Below are positions 7,818 to 15,756 of a DNA stretch of 42,087 nucleotides, in pieces. Origin of the DNA: Ilumatobacteraceae bacterium (lineage in GTDB: Bacteria > Actinomycetota > Acidimicrobiia > Acidimicrobiales > Ilumatobacteraceae); the NCBI GenBank assembly GCA_030729045.1, contig JANQYF010000034.1:13831-55917 (forward strand). The letters run 5' to 3'. Within the stretch, counting starts at the first letter, position 1. Each line of letters starts with the position of its first letter. The notes beneath the pieces are model-generated. The model had not been told where the DNA came from. It saw only the letters and a list, made by a program, of their open reading frames with translations, and made no database searches. Both the position numbers and the translations under genes were made by a program.

Positions 7818-8722
7818 GAATTCAGTCTGGCACGGTGGGCGACCCCATCGAGAAGTCCGCGGGTTGACACGGTTATCTCTGAGAGGTGCAGGCGGCGCAT
7901 AGTGGCAACGAGAATGCAACAGCCGGCCACAATGATGTCTGCTCGGTCTGGGCCAAGGCCTGGGTTTTGCACACGTAGCGCCAATGGCTCGGTTGCTACC
8001 GTGCGAAATACATCTTCAACGGCCTCACGAGACAGTGTCATCCCGTGCAGTGCAGCATCGTCAAATTCGTGCAGCCCCAGTTCAACTGCAGCAATAGCGA
8101 CGATGGTGCCCGCAACGCCCACTGTGCGAATTGCGGTGGCAACAATGGGGTGATCGCGAGTGATGTCTTCTAGTTCATCAGACACTGCACCAATGAGGTT
8201 GGTGAGATCTTCAGGGCGCGGCAGGTCTGAGGAAATATGAGACTCAGTAGACGTCACTGCGCCGAACGGGATGCTGGCAAAGACATCAATTGATTGTGTT
8301 CCGACTGTGTATTCGGTGCTGCCTCCACCAATATCAATTACCAAGGTAGGTGCGTCGAGGACGGGGAGACCGATGAGCGCACCAGAAAATGTCAAGGCTG
8401 CTTCGTCGGATTCCGACAACACCTCAAGGGTTAACTGAGTTTTTGCTTGTAGTAATTCACTGAAGGCAGTGGCATTGCGGGCTCGCCGACATGCGGCGGT
8501 TCCGACGATGTGAATAGTGGAGGCGCCTAATGAGGTAGCGGTGGCTATGTATGCCGTAATGACTTCGATAGTGCGTGTCATTGCTTCAACGGAGAGTTCG
8601 CCAGTTGAGTGAAGCCCTTCTCCGAGTCGTGTTGAAGTGATTACACGTGTGAGTTCTTTGCCATGTTCATCAATGACAAGAAGATTCGCAGAATTAGTTC
8701 CTACGTCGATAGCTGCAATCAT
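7814..8722 (-). CDS. ppx: exopolyphosphatase / pppGpp phosphohydrolase (Ppx/GppA family)
   Basis: 302 residues, the usual length of the short two-domain actinobacterial Ppx. The enzyme removes terminal phosphate from polyphosphate and may hydrolyse pppGpp; the fold is actin-like ATPase. Motifs: AAIDVGTNSANLLV at the N-terminus (phosphate 1 loop), ESDEAALTFSGA around 104-114 with the catalytic Glu region, and DIGGGSTEY (130-138, phosphate 2 loop). The ATG at 8722 overlaps the DUF501 stop codon (TAATG) and begins right at the conserved fold; an in-frame ATG at 8731 is also possible. The DUF501-ppx pair is a standard actinobacterial neighbourhood. Confidence 0.9.
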   Translation of the reverse strand: MIAAIDVGTNSANLLVIDEHGKELTRVITSTRLGEGLHSTGELSVEAMTRTIEVITAYIATATSLGASTIHIVGTAACRRARNATAFSELLQAKTQLTLEVLSESDEAALTFSGALIGLPVLDAPTLVIDIGGGSTEYTVGTQSIDVFASIPFGAVTSTESHISSDLPRPEDLTNLIGAVSDELEDITRDHPIVATAIRTVGVAGTIVAIAAVELGLHEFDDAALHGMTLSREAVEDVFRTVATEPLALRVQNPGLGPDRADIIVAGCCILVATMRRLHLSEITVSTRGLLDGVAHRARLNS

Positions 8723-9216
8723 TACGGCCATATCGGCTGCGCGTACGTAACGCCACGTTCGTCGAGTTGTTGTGCAACCCATTTGCCAACAGAGTCATCG
8801 CCACCTGCAAGCCAATGTGCGAAATGTGCGTGCAAGCATTTAACACCACGTCGCGTGCCACCAACTCCGGCAGATGGGCGAGGCCCTTCATGAGTGGCAG
8901 GAATCATTGCGTCACGTCGTTCTTGGTAGCGCACATGAATTGCGTCAATTGCATCGAGACCAATGATGGCTTCAACAGTGTTAACGCCACCATCAGCTTC
9001 CAATGTGCTGACTGCATGTACCTCTGTGCCTCCGACAAGCCAGTACAGAGTTGGCATGGGTGTGCCGTCTTCCAAAAGTGGGGCATTCATCAGAACAACG
9101 GGAGAACTATCAGTAGCGCGAACAACCACGCGAAAATCGCCTTGTGGAATGCGACCAATTAGGGCAGTGACAGCGGCGAGATCTTCAGGTGAAGGGGAAG
9201 CACCGGGTAGTTGCAT
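8722..9216 (-). CDS. DUF501 family protein
   Basis: 164 residues. DUF501 is an actinobacterial family of unknown function, nearly always between ftsB/divIC and ppx. The family-typical C-terminal block GGTRRGVKCLHAHFAHWLAGG (119-139) has a Cys and several His that could bind metal; earlier blocks include PTLYWLVG. The start codon lies 3 bases after the coxG stop, and the stop overlaps the ppx start, so it is tightly coupled to both. The unusual point is its upstream neighbour: a cox accessory gene instead of ftsB. Confidence 0.9.
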   Translation of the reverse strand: MQLPGASPSPEDLAAVTALIGRIPQGDFRVVVRATDSSPVVLMNAPLLEDGTPMPTLYWLVGGTEVHAVSTLEADGGVNTVEAIIGLDAIDAIHVRYQERRDAMIPATHEGPRPSAGVGGTRRGVKCLHAHFAHWLAGGDDSVGKWVAQQLDERGVTYAQPIWP

Positions 9217-9219
9217 GAA

Positions 9220-9846
9220 TTAGCGAACGACAAGCCACACAAGAACAGCAACAACCACAACGACAACGGGGATGGCCCGCTTGAGAATTGGGCTGCCTGC
9301 TGCACTGAGAAGGTCGAGTGGTGCAACTTCTGCGCTTTCGATGGTGCGAACACCGTCGGTTGGTGCTGTTTCTGTAGCAACTGGCGCTGTTGTTGCAGGT
9401 TGTTCTGCAATAAGAGCATTCAAGTTGACAACAAACTGCGCCAACAATTTGTCGCTGATGTCTGCCATTGCGCCACGACCAAACTGTGCAACTTTTCCGG
9501 TGACAGATAGATCTGTGTTGACAGTGACAGCGGTGTTGTTTGCGTCAACTGCTGTCATCTCAGCGGTGATAACTGCTGCGGCGTTTCCTTTGCCTGTGGT
9601 GTCACGACCTTCGCCCTTGAGCACTACTTTGTGGGTAGTGTCGTCGCGTTCGATAAAACTTGCCTGACCTTTGAACTGTGCCTGAATGGGTCCGACTTTG
9701 ACTTTGACTACTCCGCGGTATGTTTCGCCTTCGATTTCTTGCAGTTGGGCACCAGGGAGGCAGGGTGCAATGCGCTCGACGTCAGTAAGGATGCGCCATG
9801 CATCTTCCACGGGAACTGCAACAGTGAATTGATGATTTAGGTCCAT
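9220..9846 (-). CDS. coxG: CoxG-like SRPBCC protein with C-terminal membrane anchor
   Basis: 208 residues. The first 150 residues match the CoxG (carbon monoxide dehydrogenase subunit G) SRPBCC fold: FTVAVPVEDAWRILTDVERI, CLPGAQL, YRGVVKVKVGPIQAQFKG and a final helix with FGRGAMADISDKLLAQFV. An Ala/Thr-rich linker (about 155-185) leads to a single C-terminal hydrophobic segment (AIPVVVVVVAVLVWLVV, about 191-207). In characterised CO oxidisers CoxG tethers the dehydrogenase to the membrane and helps pass electrons to quinone. It overlaps the mocA-like gene by 10 bases and is 3 bases from DUF501, so it may be transcribed with both. Confidence 0.9.
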   Translation of the reverse strand: MDLNHQFTVAVPVEDAWRILTDVERIAPCLPGAQLQEIEGETYRGVVKVKVGPIQAQFKGQASFIERDDTTHKVVLKGEGRDTTGKGNAAAVITAEMTAVDANNTAVTVNTDLSVTGKVAQFGRGAMADISDKLLAQFVVNLNALIAEQPATTAPVATETAPTDGVRTIESAEVAPLDLLSAAGSPILKRAIPVVVVVVAVLVWLVVR

Positions 9847-10415
9847 GTGTCGAGATCCTCTGTGGTGTCGATATCTGCTGAATTGCCTTCACAGGCTACT
9901 TCCCGAACGAGTTCAGGATGCAGGTGAATGAGACTTCGTGCCCCAGCATCTGGGTCTGATTCGAGGTCTTCAAATGTCTCCCACACGCTGGAATGAAGTC
10001 GAACGGGGTTGCCGCGTGTTCCGTTGTATGTGGCAATCGCAATGGGGGACATTGAGGATGCAACATTTGTCCACGCCTCCGATGTGAGAAATGGTTGGTC
10101 GGCTAGTCCGACAACAATGGCGTCGTAGCCGTGGTTGCGAGCAAAATTAATTGCTGTGATTACGGAACTGCGTTGACCTGTTTTCCAATCCGGATTATGA
10201 ACTTCCTCAATATCGCCGATCTGGCCATCGAGGTCGAGAGCACCGGAGACGACAATGAATCCATCTAGGTGCGAGCCGGCCATTGCGTTGAGTGAACGCG
10301 AGAAGATTGTTTGTCCATCAATGTGTGCCAACAATTTATGTTGAGAACCAAAAAAGCGAGTGCCAGAGCCAGCAGCCAAAAGGACCCCGAGGGCGGTGCT
10401 GTGACTTGGTTCCAT
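9837..10415 (-). CDS. mocA: MocA/MobA-like nucleotidyltransferase for molybdenum cofactor
   Basis: 192 residues. The N-terminal nucleotide-binding signature LLAAGSGTRFFGSQHKLL (12-29) is of the MobA-like NTP transferase fold. Other family positions are the TGQRSSVITAI block and VGLADQPFL. MocA makes molybdopterin cytosine dinucleotide, the cofactor form used by CO dehydrogenase and related hydroxylases; context beside cox genes supports this over guanylyl transfer. ATG start at 10415; it overlaps coxG by 10 bases and is divergent from the NlpC/P60 gene with only 19 bases between starts. The cytidylyl specificity is inferred from neighbours. Confidence 0.84.
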   Translation of the reverse strand: MEPSHSTALGVLLAAGSGTRFFGSQHKLLAHIDGQTIFSRSLNAMAGSHLDGFIVVSGALDLDGQIGDIEEVHNPDWKTGQRSSVITAINFARNHGYDAIVVGLADQPFLTSEAWTNVASSMSPIAIATYNGTRGNPVRLHSSVWETFEDLESDPDAGARSLIHLHPELVREVACEGNSADIDTTEDLDTWT

Positions 10416-10434
10416 TCGTAATAGCCTGCCCTAA

Positions 10435-11124
10435 ATGATTCGGGTTGGCACATTTCTGCGCGGGGTAGCCGCAATAGGCATTCTTAGTGCTTCTCTGCAT
10501 GTCGGGCCGGTCAGTGCGGCGGGAAATTCAGGCAAAGATGCTTCATCACGTCGATTGCAAATGCCTGGCGAACGTATCCGTCAACGCCCTCAGATTTCTA
10601 TTGATGCTATTCGAGCCTTAAGTCTCATAATGCGAACAGAGAATAAAGAAGACCCCTCATATTTGGAGTTGCGCCGTGTTGTCTCGAATGGTGTTGCTAA
10701 ACGTCTGGCACTAGACCTGAATGATTTGAACAGGGCATGGTCACGTGCGCCACGTGATCATCAGATAGCGGTGTTGTCGGCGCTCACACAACTAGGTGTT
10801 CGGTACGTCGAAGGCAAAGAAGACTCGTACGTGAAGATGGATTGTTCAGGGCTTCTGTGGTTTGCATGGCGAACGGCTGGCGTTGACATGCCTCGCCAAG
10901 CAGTGTCACAACTTGATCGTCGTATGCGTGTTGAACGCGAAGATGCGATAGCAGGAGATATCACCGGCGAGGGAACCCATGTACAGATGTATCTGGGTAC
11001 GGGGCTTGCAATGATTCATGCACCGTTTGGTGGTAAGTTTGTGAAATTCAAAATCATGTCTACTGAACAAGCAGCACGAGTTGTGTGGACCAACCCAAGC
11101 AATATTGCAACGTTCCGCCTATAG
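10435..11124 (+). CDS. secreted NlpC/P60-type cell-wall hydrolase-like protein
   Basis: 229 residues. A signal peptide is likely (hydrophobic core about 8-24, cleavage after VSA near 28). The C-terminal half carries an NlpC/P60 cysteine peptidase core: Cys137 in MDCSGLLWFAW, His182 in GTHVQMYLG and a third polar residue, His195, in MIHAPFGG. The family cuts peptidoglycan stem peptides. The usual glycine-rich YxWGG segment before the cysteine is altered (VRYVEGKEDSYVK). Residues 30-120 are helical and basic with no recognised domain. It is the only plus-strand gene within the cox accessory run and seems unrelated to it. It ends 3 bases before the convergent XdhC gene. Confidence 0.8.
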   Translation: MIRVGTFLRGVAAIGILSASLHVGPVSAAGNSGKDASSRRLQMPGERIRQRPQISIDAIRALSLIMRTENKEDPSYLELRRVVSNGVAKRLALDLNDLNRAWSRAPRDHQIAVLSALTQLGVRYVEGKEDSYVKMDCSGLLWFAWRTAGVDMPRQAVSQLDRRMRVEREDAIAGDITGEGTHVQMYLGTGLAMIHAPFGGKFVKFKIMSTEQAARVVWTNPSNIATFRL

Positions 11125-11127
11125 CGG

Positions 11128-11928
11128 TTAGTGAATTGCGCCATCGCTGGCGCCAAGAGGCGAAGCATTACGCCCTGTGCGAGTTGCGATAATTTCGCCC
11201 ACGATTGAAATAGCTGTTTCTTCAGGTGTACGGCCACCAAGGTCTAAGCCAATTGGTGAATGAATACGGGCTAGATCAGCTGCACTAGTGATTCCGACCT
11301 CAGCCATGCGTTCAAGACGCTTTGCGTGGGTTTTGCGGCTACCCATAACTCCGATGTATCCGGCAGATGTTGCAAGTGCCCCTTGAATTGCTGGCACATC
11401 AAACTTTGGGTCGTGCGTCAAAATACACACGGCATCACGAGACGAAAGGCGGTGCCCATTTTCTGTGAACATCGGTGTTGGCCATGTGACTTTGACTTCA
11501 TCGGCCATCGGAAAACGACGACGTGTTGCAAACACTTCGCGTGCATCACACACGGTGACGTGGTAGCCAAGAACTTTTGCAACGCGGGCGAGTGCAGCGG
11601 TGAAATCAACTGCACCGAAGATCCACATAAGTGGCGGTGGTGAAAAACTCTCGACGAAGATGCGCACTGTTTCAGTATCAATAAGGTCTTCTGGTGTTGA
11701 TTCACCGTGTGGTCCGTAATGACGAACCGACGTGCGTCCTGCTTCCAGTTCGCCAAGTGCATCACGTGCCACGATTCGGTCAATGTCTGCATTGCCGAGT
11801 GATCCACCAACTATTCCTGCTGGGGTAACAACCATTGTTGCGCCAACGTGAGGGCCTTCAATAACCGTGACTAACGCAACGGGTGAATTGTCACGAACAT
11901 GCGCAGAAAAAGTTTGGTATGAATTCAT
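11128..11928 (-). CDS. XdhC/CoxI family protein with Rossmann domain
   Basis: 266 residues. An N-terminal XdhC-type domain (about 1-85; IVGGSLGNADID replaces the usual Cys-containing GSxSGGCVE loop) precedes the XdhC C-terminal Rossmann domain (PPPLMWIFGAVDFTAALARVAKVLGYHVTVCDAR; AGYIGVMGSRKTHAKRL; GRTPEETAISIVGEI). XdhC proteins bind and help insert molybdenum cofactor, often adding the sulfido ligand. The ATG at 11928 lies 2 bases past the preceding gene's stop; an ATG at 11937 would overlap it. It works in the Mo-hydroxylase maturation set with the short XdhC protein, CoxE and CoxD. Confidence 0.88.
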   Translation of the reverse strand: MNSYQTFSAHVRDNSPVALVTVIEGPHVGATMVVTPAGIVGGSLGNADIDRIVARDALGELEAGRTSVRHYGPHGESTPEDLIDTETVRIFVESFSPPPLMWIFGAVDFTAALARVAKVLGYHVTVCDAREVFATRRRFPMADEVKVTWPTPMFTENGHRLSSRDAVCILTHDPKFDVPAIQGALATSAGYIGVMGSRKTHAKRLERMAEVGITSAADLARIHSPIGLDLGGRTPEETAISIVGEIIATRTGRNASPLGASDGAIH

Positions 11929-11930
11929 GG

Positions 11931-12248
11931 TCACCATTCGAGTGGCTGAATGAAGAGGTGGATGATGCCGCCGCATGTGAGGCCGACAGCGAATGCTTCG
12001 TCATCTGAATAGCCGAACGTAACAACACGGCTTGGCTGTTCACCAGACAGAATTGCCAACGCCTCTGAGACAACAGCGCTTTCCACGCATCCACCACTGA
12101 CAGAGCCACTAACTTCACCGTCTTGGTTGACAGCCATTGCTGCGCCTGCGCCACGTGGGCCAGAGCCTTCAATGTCAACAACACGTGCGATGGCCACTCT
12201 TTTGCCGTCTGTTTGCCAGCGATCAATGTCAGTAAGAAGTTCACGCAT
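11931..12248 (-). CDS. standalone XdhC/CoxI N-terminal domain protein
   Basis: 105 residues, only the XdhC_CoxI domain. Visible are RVAIARVVDIEGSGPRGAGAAM (a family match near the start), the loop GSVSGGCVES (48-57) with Cys54, and GLTCGGIIHLFIQPL at the C-terminus with a second conserved Cys. The ATG at 12248 overlaps the end of the VWA gene by 8 bases. Together with the next gene it supplies two XdhC-type polypeptides, one with the cysteine loop and one with the Rossmann domain. Likely cytosolic cofactor insertion for the CoxMSL-type enzyme. Confidence 0.85.
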   Translation of the reverse strand: MRELLTDIDRWQTDGKRVAIARVVDIEGSGPRGAGAAMAVNQDGEVSGSVSGGCVESAVVSEALAILSGEQPSRVVTFGYSDDEAFAVGLTCGGIIHLFIQPLEW

Positions 12249-13365
12249 GATTAATGACCTTAGTGAGTTGCTCGAGGGCATCAAGAGAATGTCCCTCCAC
12301 GAAGTCATCAACATACGGCAGAGCAGCAGCCATTCCTCTGGCAAGAGGGGCGTATCCCGGCGTTACCTTCAGAGGGTTCACCCACACCATGCGAAATGAC
12401 ACACGATGAAGCCGTTCCATCTGTTCTGCTAGCACGATGGGGTCTCCACGATCCCAACCATCTGACAAGACAACAACAATTGCGCCACGGGCCATGCCGC
12501 GAACGCCCCATTCATTATTGAACAAACGCAATGTCTCGCCGAGGCGCGTTCCGCCGCTCCAGTCACGAACATTCTCACCAGCTGCGCGCAGTGCACGATC
12601 AGGATCTTTTGAAGAAAGTTCTCGAGTAATGCGCGTAAGCCGAGTGCCTAATGTGAAGGCCTCAACACGCTGGCGGCCCGCGACGCCTGCATGTACGAAC
12701 CGAACAAGTGCACGCGCATATGGCTCCATCGAGCCACTGATGTCGAGAAGAAACACAATGCGTCGTGGCTTGTCGCCCTTTTCCACCCAATGGCGTCGCA
12801 TTGGCTCGCCACTTGCGGCAAGAGACGCCCGAACTGTTGCACGCATGTCAGGGCGCTTGCCCCGTGAGCGTGTTGGTTTCATGCGCAGTGATGGGCGAGG
12901 AGGACCAGCCATGCGCAGTGATTGCATGAATTGCTGTGCTTGGTTCATCTCGTCATTTGAATATTCAGCAAAGTCTTTGTCACGCAATGTCTCAACACCA
13001 GAAAATCGAAGCGTGATGGTGGGCTCATCTGATGCATCTGCATTTCCGTCTGCACTGCCTTCGTCTTCAGTGTCCAACGCAAGGGTGACCTTTAGCTGTT
13101 CGTCGTCGTCGGCTACTACAGATTCACGATGTTCCCAGAAAACGTTGAAAGCTTTGTCATACATTGCAATATCTTCAGGGCGTCGTACCAAAGTGGTGCG
13201 GCCAGCCCAGTACACAGAATTACGGTCTTCGATGCCGACTAACGACAATGCGTTGATGAACGTGAGAACAGAATCAAGTGGTGTTGCAATATCGAGACGG
13301 CGAAGAATGCGCGCGAATCCGACTGCGAGTCGGTCTGGGTTTGACTCAACCGTGAAGGAGGCCAC
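12241..13365 (-). CDS. coxE: VWA-domain protein, CoxE-like Mo-hydroxylase maturation factor
   Basis: About 374 residues from the GTG at 13365; a TTG at 13386 would add 7 residues. The VWA metal-ion site DISGS is about 40% of the way in (LLDISGSMEPYARALVRF), followed by GGTRLGETLRLF and VVLSDGWDRGDP, typical of the CoxE family (DUF58-like VWA). An acidic insert (about 95-125) precedes a basic stretch (PTRSRGKRPD). CoxE works with the AAA+ protein CoxD in assembling the Mo-Cu or Mo site of CO dehydrogenase. Its start overlaps the end of moxR/coxD by 20-41 bases, implying coupled translation. Confidence 0.88.
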   Translation of the reverse strand: MASFTVESNPDRLAVGFARILRRLDIATPLDSVLTFINALSLVGIEDRNSVYWAGRTTLVRRPEDIAMYDKAFNVFWEHRESVVADDDEQLKVTLALDTEDEGSADGNADASDEPTITLRFSGVETLRDKDFAEYSNDEMNQAQQFMQSLRMAGPPRPSLRMKPTRSRGKRPDMRATVRASLAASGEPMRRHWVEKGDKPRRIVFLLDISGSMEPYARALVRFVHAGVAGRQRVEAFTLGTRLTRITRELSSKDPDRALRAAGENVRDWSGGTRLGETLRLFNNEWGVRGMARGAIVVVLSDGWDRGDPIVLAEQMERLHRVSFRMVWVNPLKVTPGYAPLARGMAAALPYVDDFVEGHSLDALEQLTKVINHA

Positions 13366-14269
13366 GGTCGAATGCCTGTTGTACAACGCCAGCGATTCCG
13401 TGATCGCGCACGCGACTGTGATCTTCGCGATATTTCAGCACCGTGCCGAGAGTACGGTCGAGAACTGTTTCATCAATTTCCGTGATGCCAAGTCGGCCGA
13501 GTGCTGCTGCCCAGTCAATTGTTTCTGCCACCCCAGGTGGTTTGTACAAGTTGATAGCGCGCAATGCTTCGACTGCGCCAGCAACTTGACGTGCAAGAAC
13601 TTCGCTTGCTTCTGGAACACGCATACGTACAATTTCGACTTCGCGATCAAACGAAGGGTGTTCAACCCAGTGGTACAAACAACGGCGCTTCAGTGCGTCG
13701 TGAACATCGCGGGTGCGGTTTGATGTGAGAATCACGATGGGTGGGTTGTCTGTACGAAAGGTTCCGATTTCAGGAACTGTTACTTGAAAATCTGACAACA
13801 CTTCTAATAGGTATGCCTCGAACTCGTCATCGGCACGGTCGATTTCATCGATCAGCAATACAGGTGGAGTGGTGTGTCCGTAGTCAATTGCGCGAAGCAG
13901 TGCGCGCTTCAGTAAAAACCGTTCGTCATACAGTTGACCTTCTAGTTCTGCAGTTCCGGATTGTGCTGCTTCACCAGATGCTTCGGCTGCGCGTAGGTGC
14001 AACAACTGGCGCGAATAATCCCAGTCGTACACAGCTTGTGCTGCATCAATACCTTCGTAACATTGCAAACGAATCAGTTCAGCGTTCTGCCAACGAGCGA
14101 TGCTTTTTGCTAGTTCGGTTTTGCCAACGCCCGCTTCGCCCTCAAGAAAAAGGGGGCGGTGCAGTGTGAGAGCAAGAAAGACAGCAGTGACAAGACCTTC
14201 GTCAGCTAGGTATCCGTGTGCGGCAAGCCCATCAGCGACTTCTTGAGTGGTTTTCGGCTCGTATGACAC
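13346..14269 (-). CDS. coxD: MoxR-family AAA+ ATPase, CoxD-like
   Basis: 307 residues. Walker A is GEAGVGKT (44-51), Walker B VLLIDEID (137-144), then ADDEFEAYLLEVLSDFQVTVPE and the sensor region VILTSNRTRDVHDALKRRCLYHW, all standard for MoxR ATPases. CoxD is a chaperone-like ATPase needed to mature the active site of Mo-CO dehydrogenase and pairs with a VWA protein (CoxE), which is the next gene here. ATG start at 14269, 24 bases after the stop of the FAD oxidoreductase gene. Cytosolic. Confidence 0.93.
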   Translation of the reverse strand: MSYEPKTTQEVADGLAAHGYLADEGLVTAVFLALTLHRPLFLEGEAGVGKTELAKSIARWQNAELIRLQCYEGIDAAQAVYDWDYSRQLLHLRAAEASGEAAQSGTAELEGQLYDERFLLKRALLRAIDYGHTTPPVLLIDEIDRADDEFEAYLLEVLSDFQVTVPEIGTFRTDNPPIVILTSNRTRDVHDALKRRCLYHWVEHPSFDREVEIVRMRVPEASEVLARQVAGAVEALRAINLYKPPGVAETIDWAAALGRLGITEIDETVLDRTLGTVLKYREDHSRVRDHGIAGVVQQAFDRGLLHG

Positions 14270-14293
14270 GTATAGAGCGTAGGGGATAAAGCC

Positions 14294-15700
14294 CTATGAG
14301 TCCCATCCGAGACCGAATCGGTCAAGGGTGCGCAGCCATGTATTGCGTGTTCCGGTCTTGTCTTCATGATCAAGAGACCACCGAGTGGCTTGAATACCAA
14401 TGAATCGAAATGGCTCTGGAGGAAACGGCACAGGCTTTGTGCGTACGAATTCAGTTGCTGTTGCTCGAGTGCGACGACCATCAATGAGGTCAAGCATGAC
14501 TTCAGCGCCGAATCGAGACGCTGCAACGCCCAAGCCGGTGTAACCAAGCGCGTATGACACGCGACCGCCCATTGCTTTACCCCAGAACACGCAGTAACGA
14601 CTGCACGTGTCAATGACGCCACCCCACATATGAGAAAAGCGCACGCCTTCAAGTTGAGGAAATGTTTCAAAGAAATGCTGTGACAACATGGCCCATGATT
14701 CTGGACGTGATTCATTTTCTTGGCGCACTTTTCCTGCGAAGAAATACACCGCGTCGTATCCGCCCCACAAGATGCGATTGTCTTCAGTCAGTCGGTAGTA
14801 ATGAAACTGGTTTGGAATGTCACTCAGACCTTGACGGCCCTTCCATCCGATGGAGTCAAGCTGTGATTGCGTCAGTGGTTCTGTAACCATGCAGTAGTCA
14901 TAGACCGGTGCTACATAATTACTAAGACGCTTGAGTACCGGTTTGAATGCATTTGTGGCAAGTGCAACCTTGCCTGCACGAATACGACCAAGTGGAGTGG
15001 TGACAAGCACACCTACTCCGTCCTTTTCCATTGACAAAGCCTTTGAATCTTCGTAGATACGCACACCCAATGATTCGGCTGTTGCCTTTAAGCCCCACAC
15101 CAAACGTGCAGGGTCAATCAGTGCTGCGGTGTCATGTCGCCACAAGCCACCTGTGTACAGCGGTGAGTGGACTTGTTCTTGCATTGCGTCGCGATCTAGC
15201 CATGTAACTTTTTGCCCTAATTTGCGAAGTTGTGCGTAATCGTCGCGTAGTTCATCAAGATACGACGTTGGGTGAGTTGTCATCGCAACATCAATTGCAC
15301 CTGTGCGCTCCCAATCGCAATCAATGTTGTATTTCTTGACCGCAGCTTCAATGTCATTGAGATTCTTCAGGCCAAGTTCTTCAAGTACAGATACTTCATC
15401 TGGGAATCGTGCTTGCGCATTTGCAATGCCGTGCGTTAACGATGAATCAACAAAGCCACCGTTTCGTCCGCTGGCAGCAGAACCCACTTCATGCGCCTCA
15501 ATCAGAATGACATCACGTGATGGGTCGCGTTCTTTAGCCAGGATGGCAGTCCAGAGGCCTGTGTAGCCACCGCCAATAATGCAGAGGTCGCAGCTTTCGG
15601 TGCGGACCAGGGTTGGGTTCGAATCGGGTTCGTCTACGTCTTCATACCAGTAGGGATATGTATCTGCGTCGGCGATCGCGTCGAGATGACGCTCGTCCAT
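14294..15700 (-). CDS. FAD-dependent amine/amino-acid oxidoreductase (DAO family)
   Basis: 468 residues. An N-terminal FAD-binding Rossmann motif, LCIIGGGYTGLWTAI (39-53), is followed by IEAHEVGSAASGRNGGF, typical of the DAO/gamma-glutamylputrescine oxidase-like branch; the C-terminal ALGYTGLGVAASRFGAEVMLDL is the second FAD contact. Such enzymes oxidise amines, D-amino or N-methyl amino acids, giving an imine and H2O2 or reduced acceptor. The substrate is not determined. It lies between the coxD-E run and coxMSL but is a different chemistry. ATG at 15700, 56 bases from the divergent SDR gene. Confidence 0.88.
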   Translation of the reverse strand: MDERHLDAIADADTYPYWYEDVDEPDSNPTLVRTESCDLCIIGGGYTGLWTAILAKERDPSRDVILIEAHEVGSAASGRNGGFVDSSLTHGIANAQARFPDEVSVLEELGLKNLNDIEAAVKKYNIDCDWERTGAIDVAMTTHPTSYLDELRDDYAQLRKLGQKVTWLDRDAMQEQVHSPLYTGGLWRHDTAALIDPARLVWGLKATAESLGVRIYEDSKALSMEKDGVGVLVTTPLGRIRAGKVALATNAFKPVLKRLSNYVAPVYDYCMVTEPLTQSQLDSIGWKGRQGLSDIPNQFHYYRLTEDNRILWGGYDAVYFFAGKVRQENESRPESWAMLSQHFFETFPQLEGVRFSHMWGGVIDTCSRYCVFWGKAMGGRVSYALGYTGLGVAASRFGAEVMLDLIDGRRTRATATEFVRTKPVPFPPEPFRFIGIQATRWSLDHEDKTGTRNTWLRTLDRFGLGWDS

Positions 15701-15756
15701 GGTTTCACCACCTTGTGACAGTCAGGCTACCTGAGCTGCATGGTTACTGTGGGTGT

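Noticed and set aside
12437-13723. A 428-codon open frame on the plus strand opposite coxE and coxD
   Set aside because: It is a shadow: the opposing frames carry VWA and MoxR motifs, while this frame is low-complexity Arg/Ser-rich and has no family match or ribosome-binding site.
15613-15756. An extended N-terminus for the SDR
   Set aside because: It overlaps the divergent oxidoreductase start, and the Rossmann strand begins only after the ATG at 15757.
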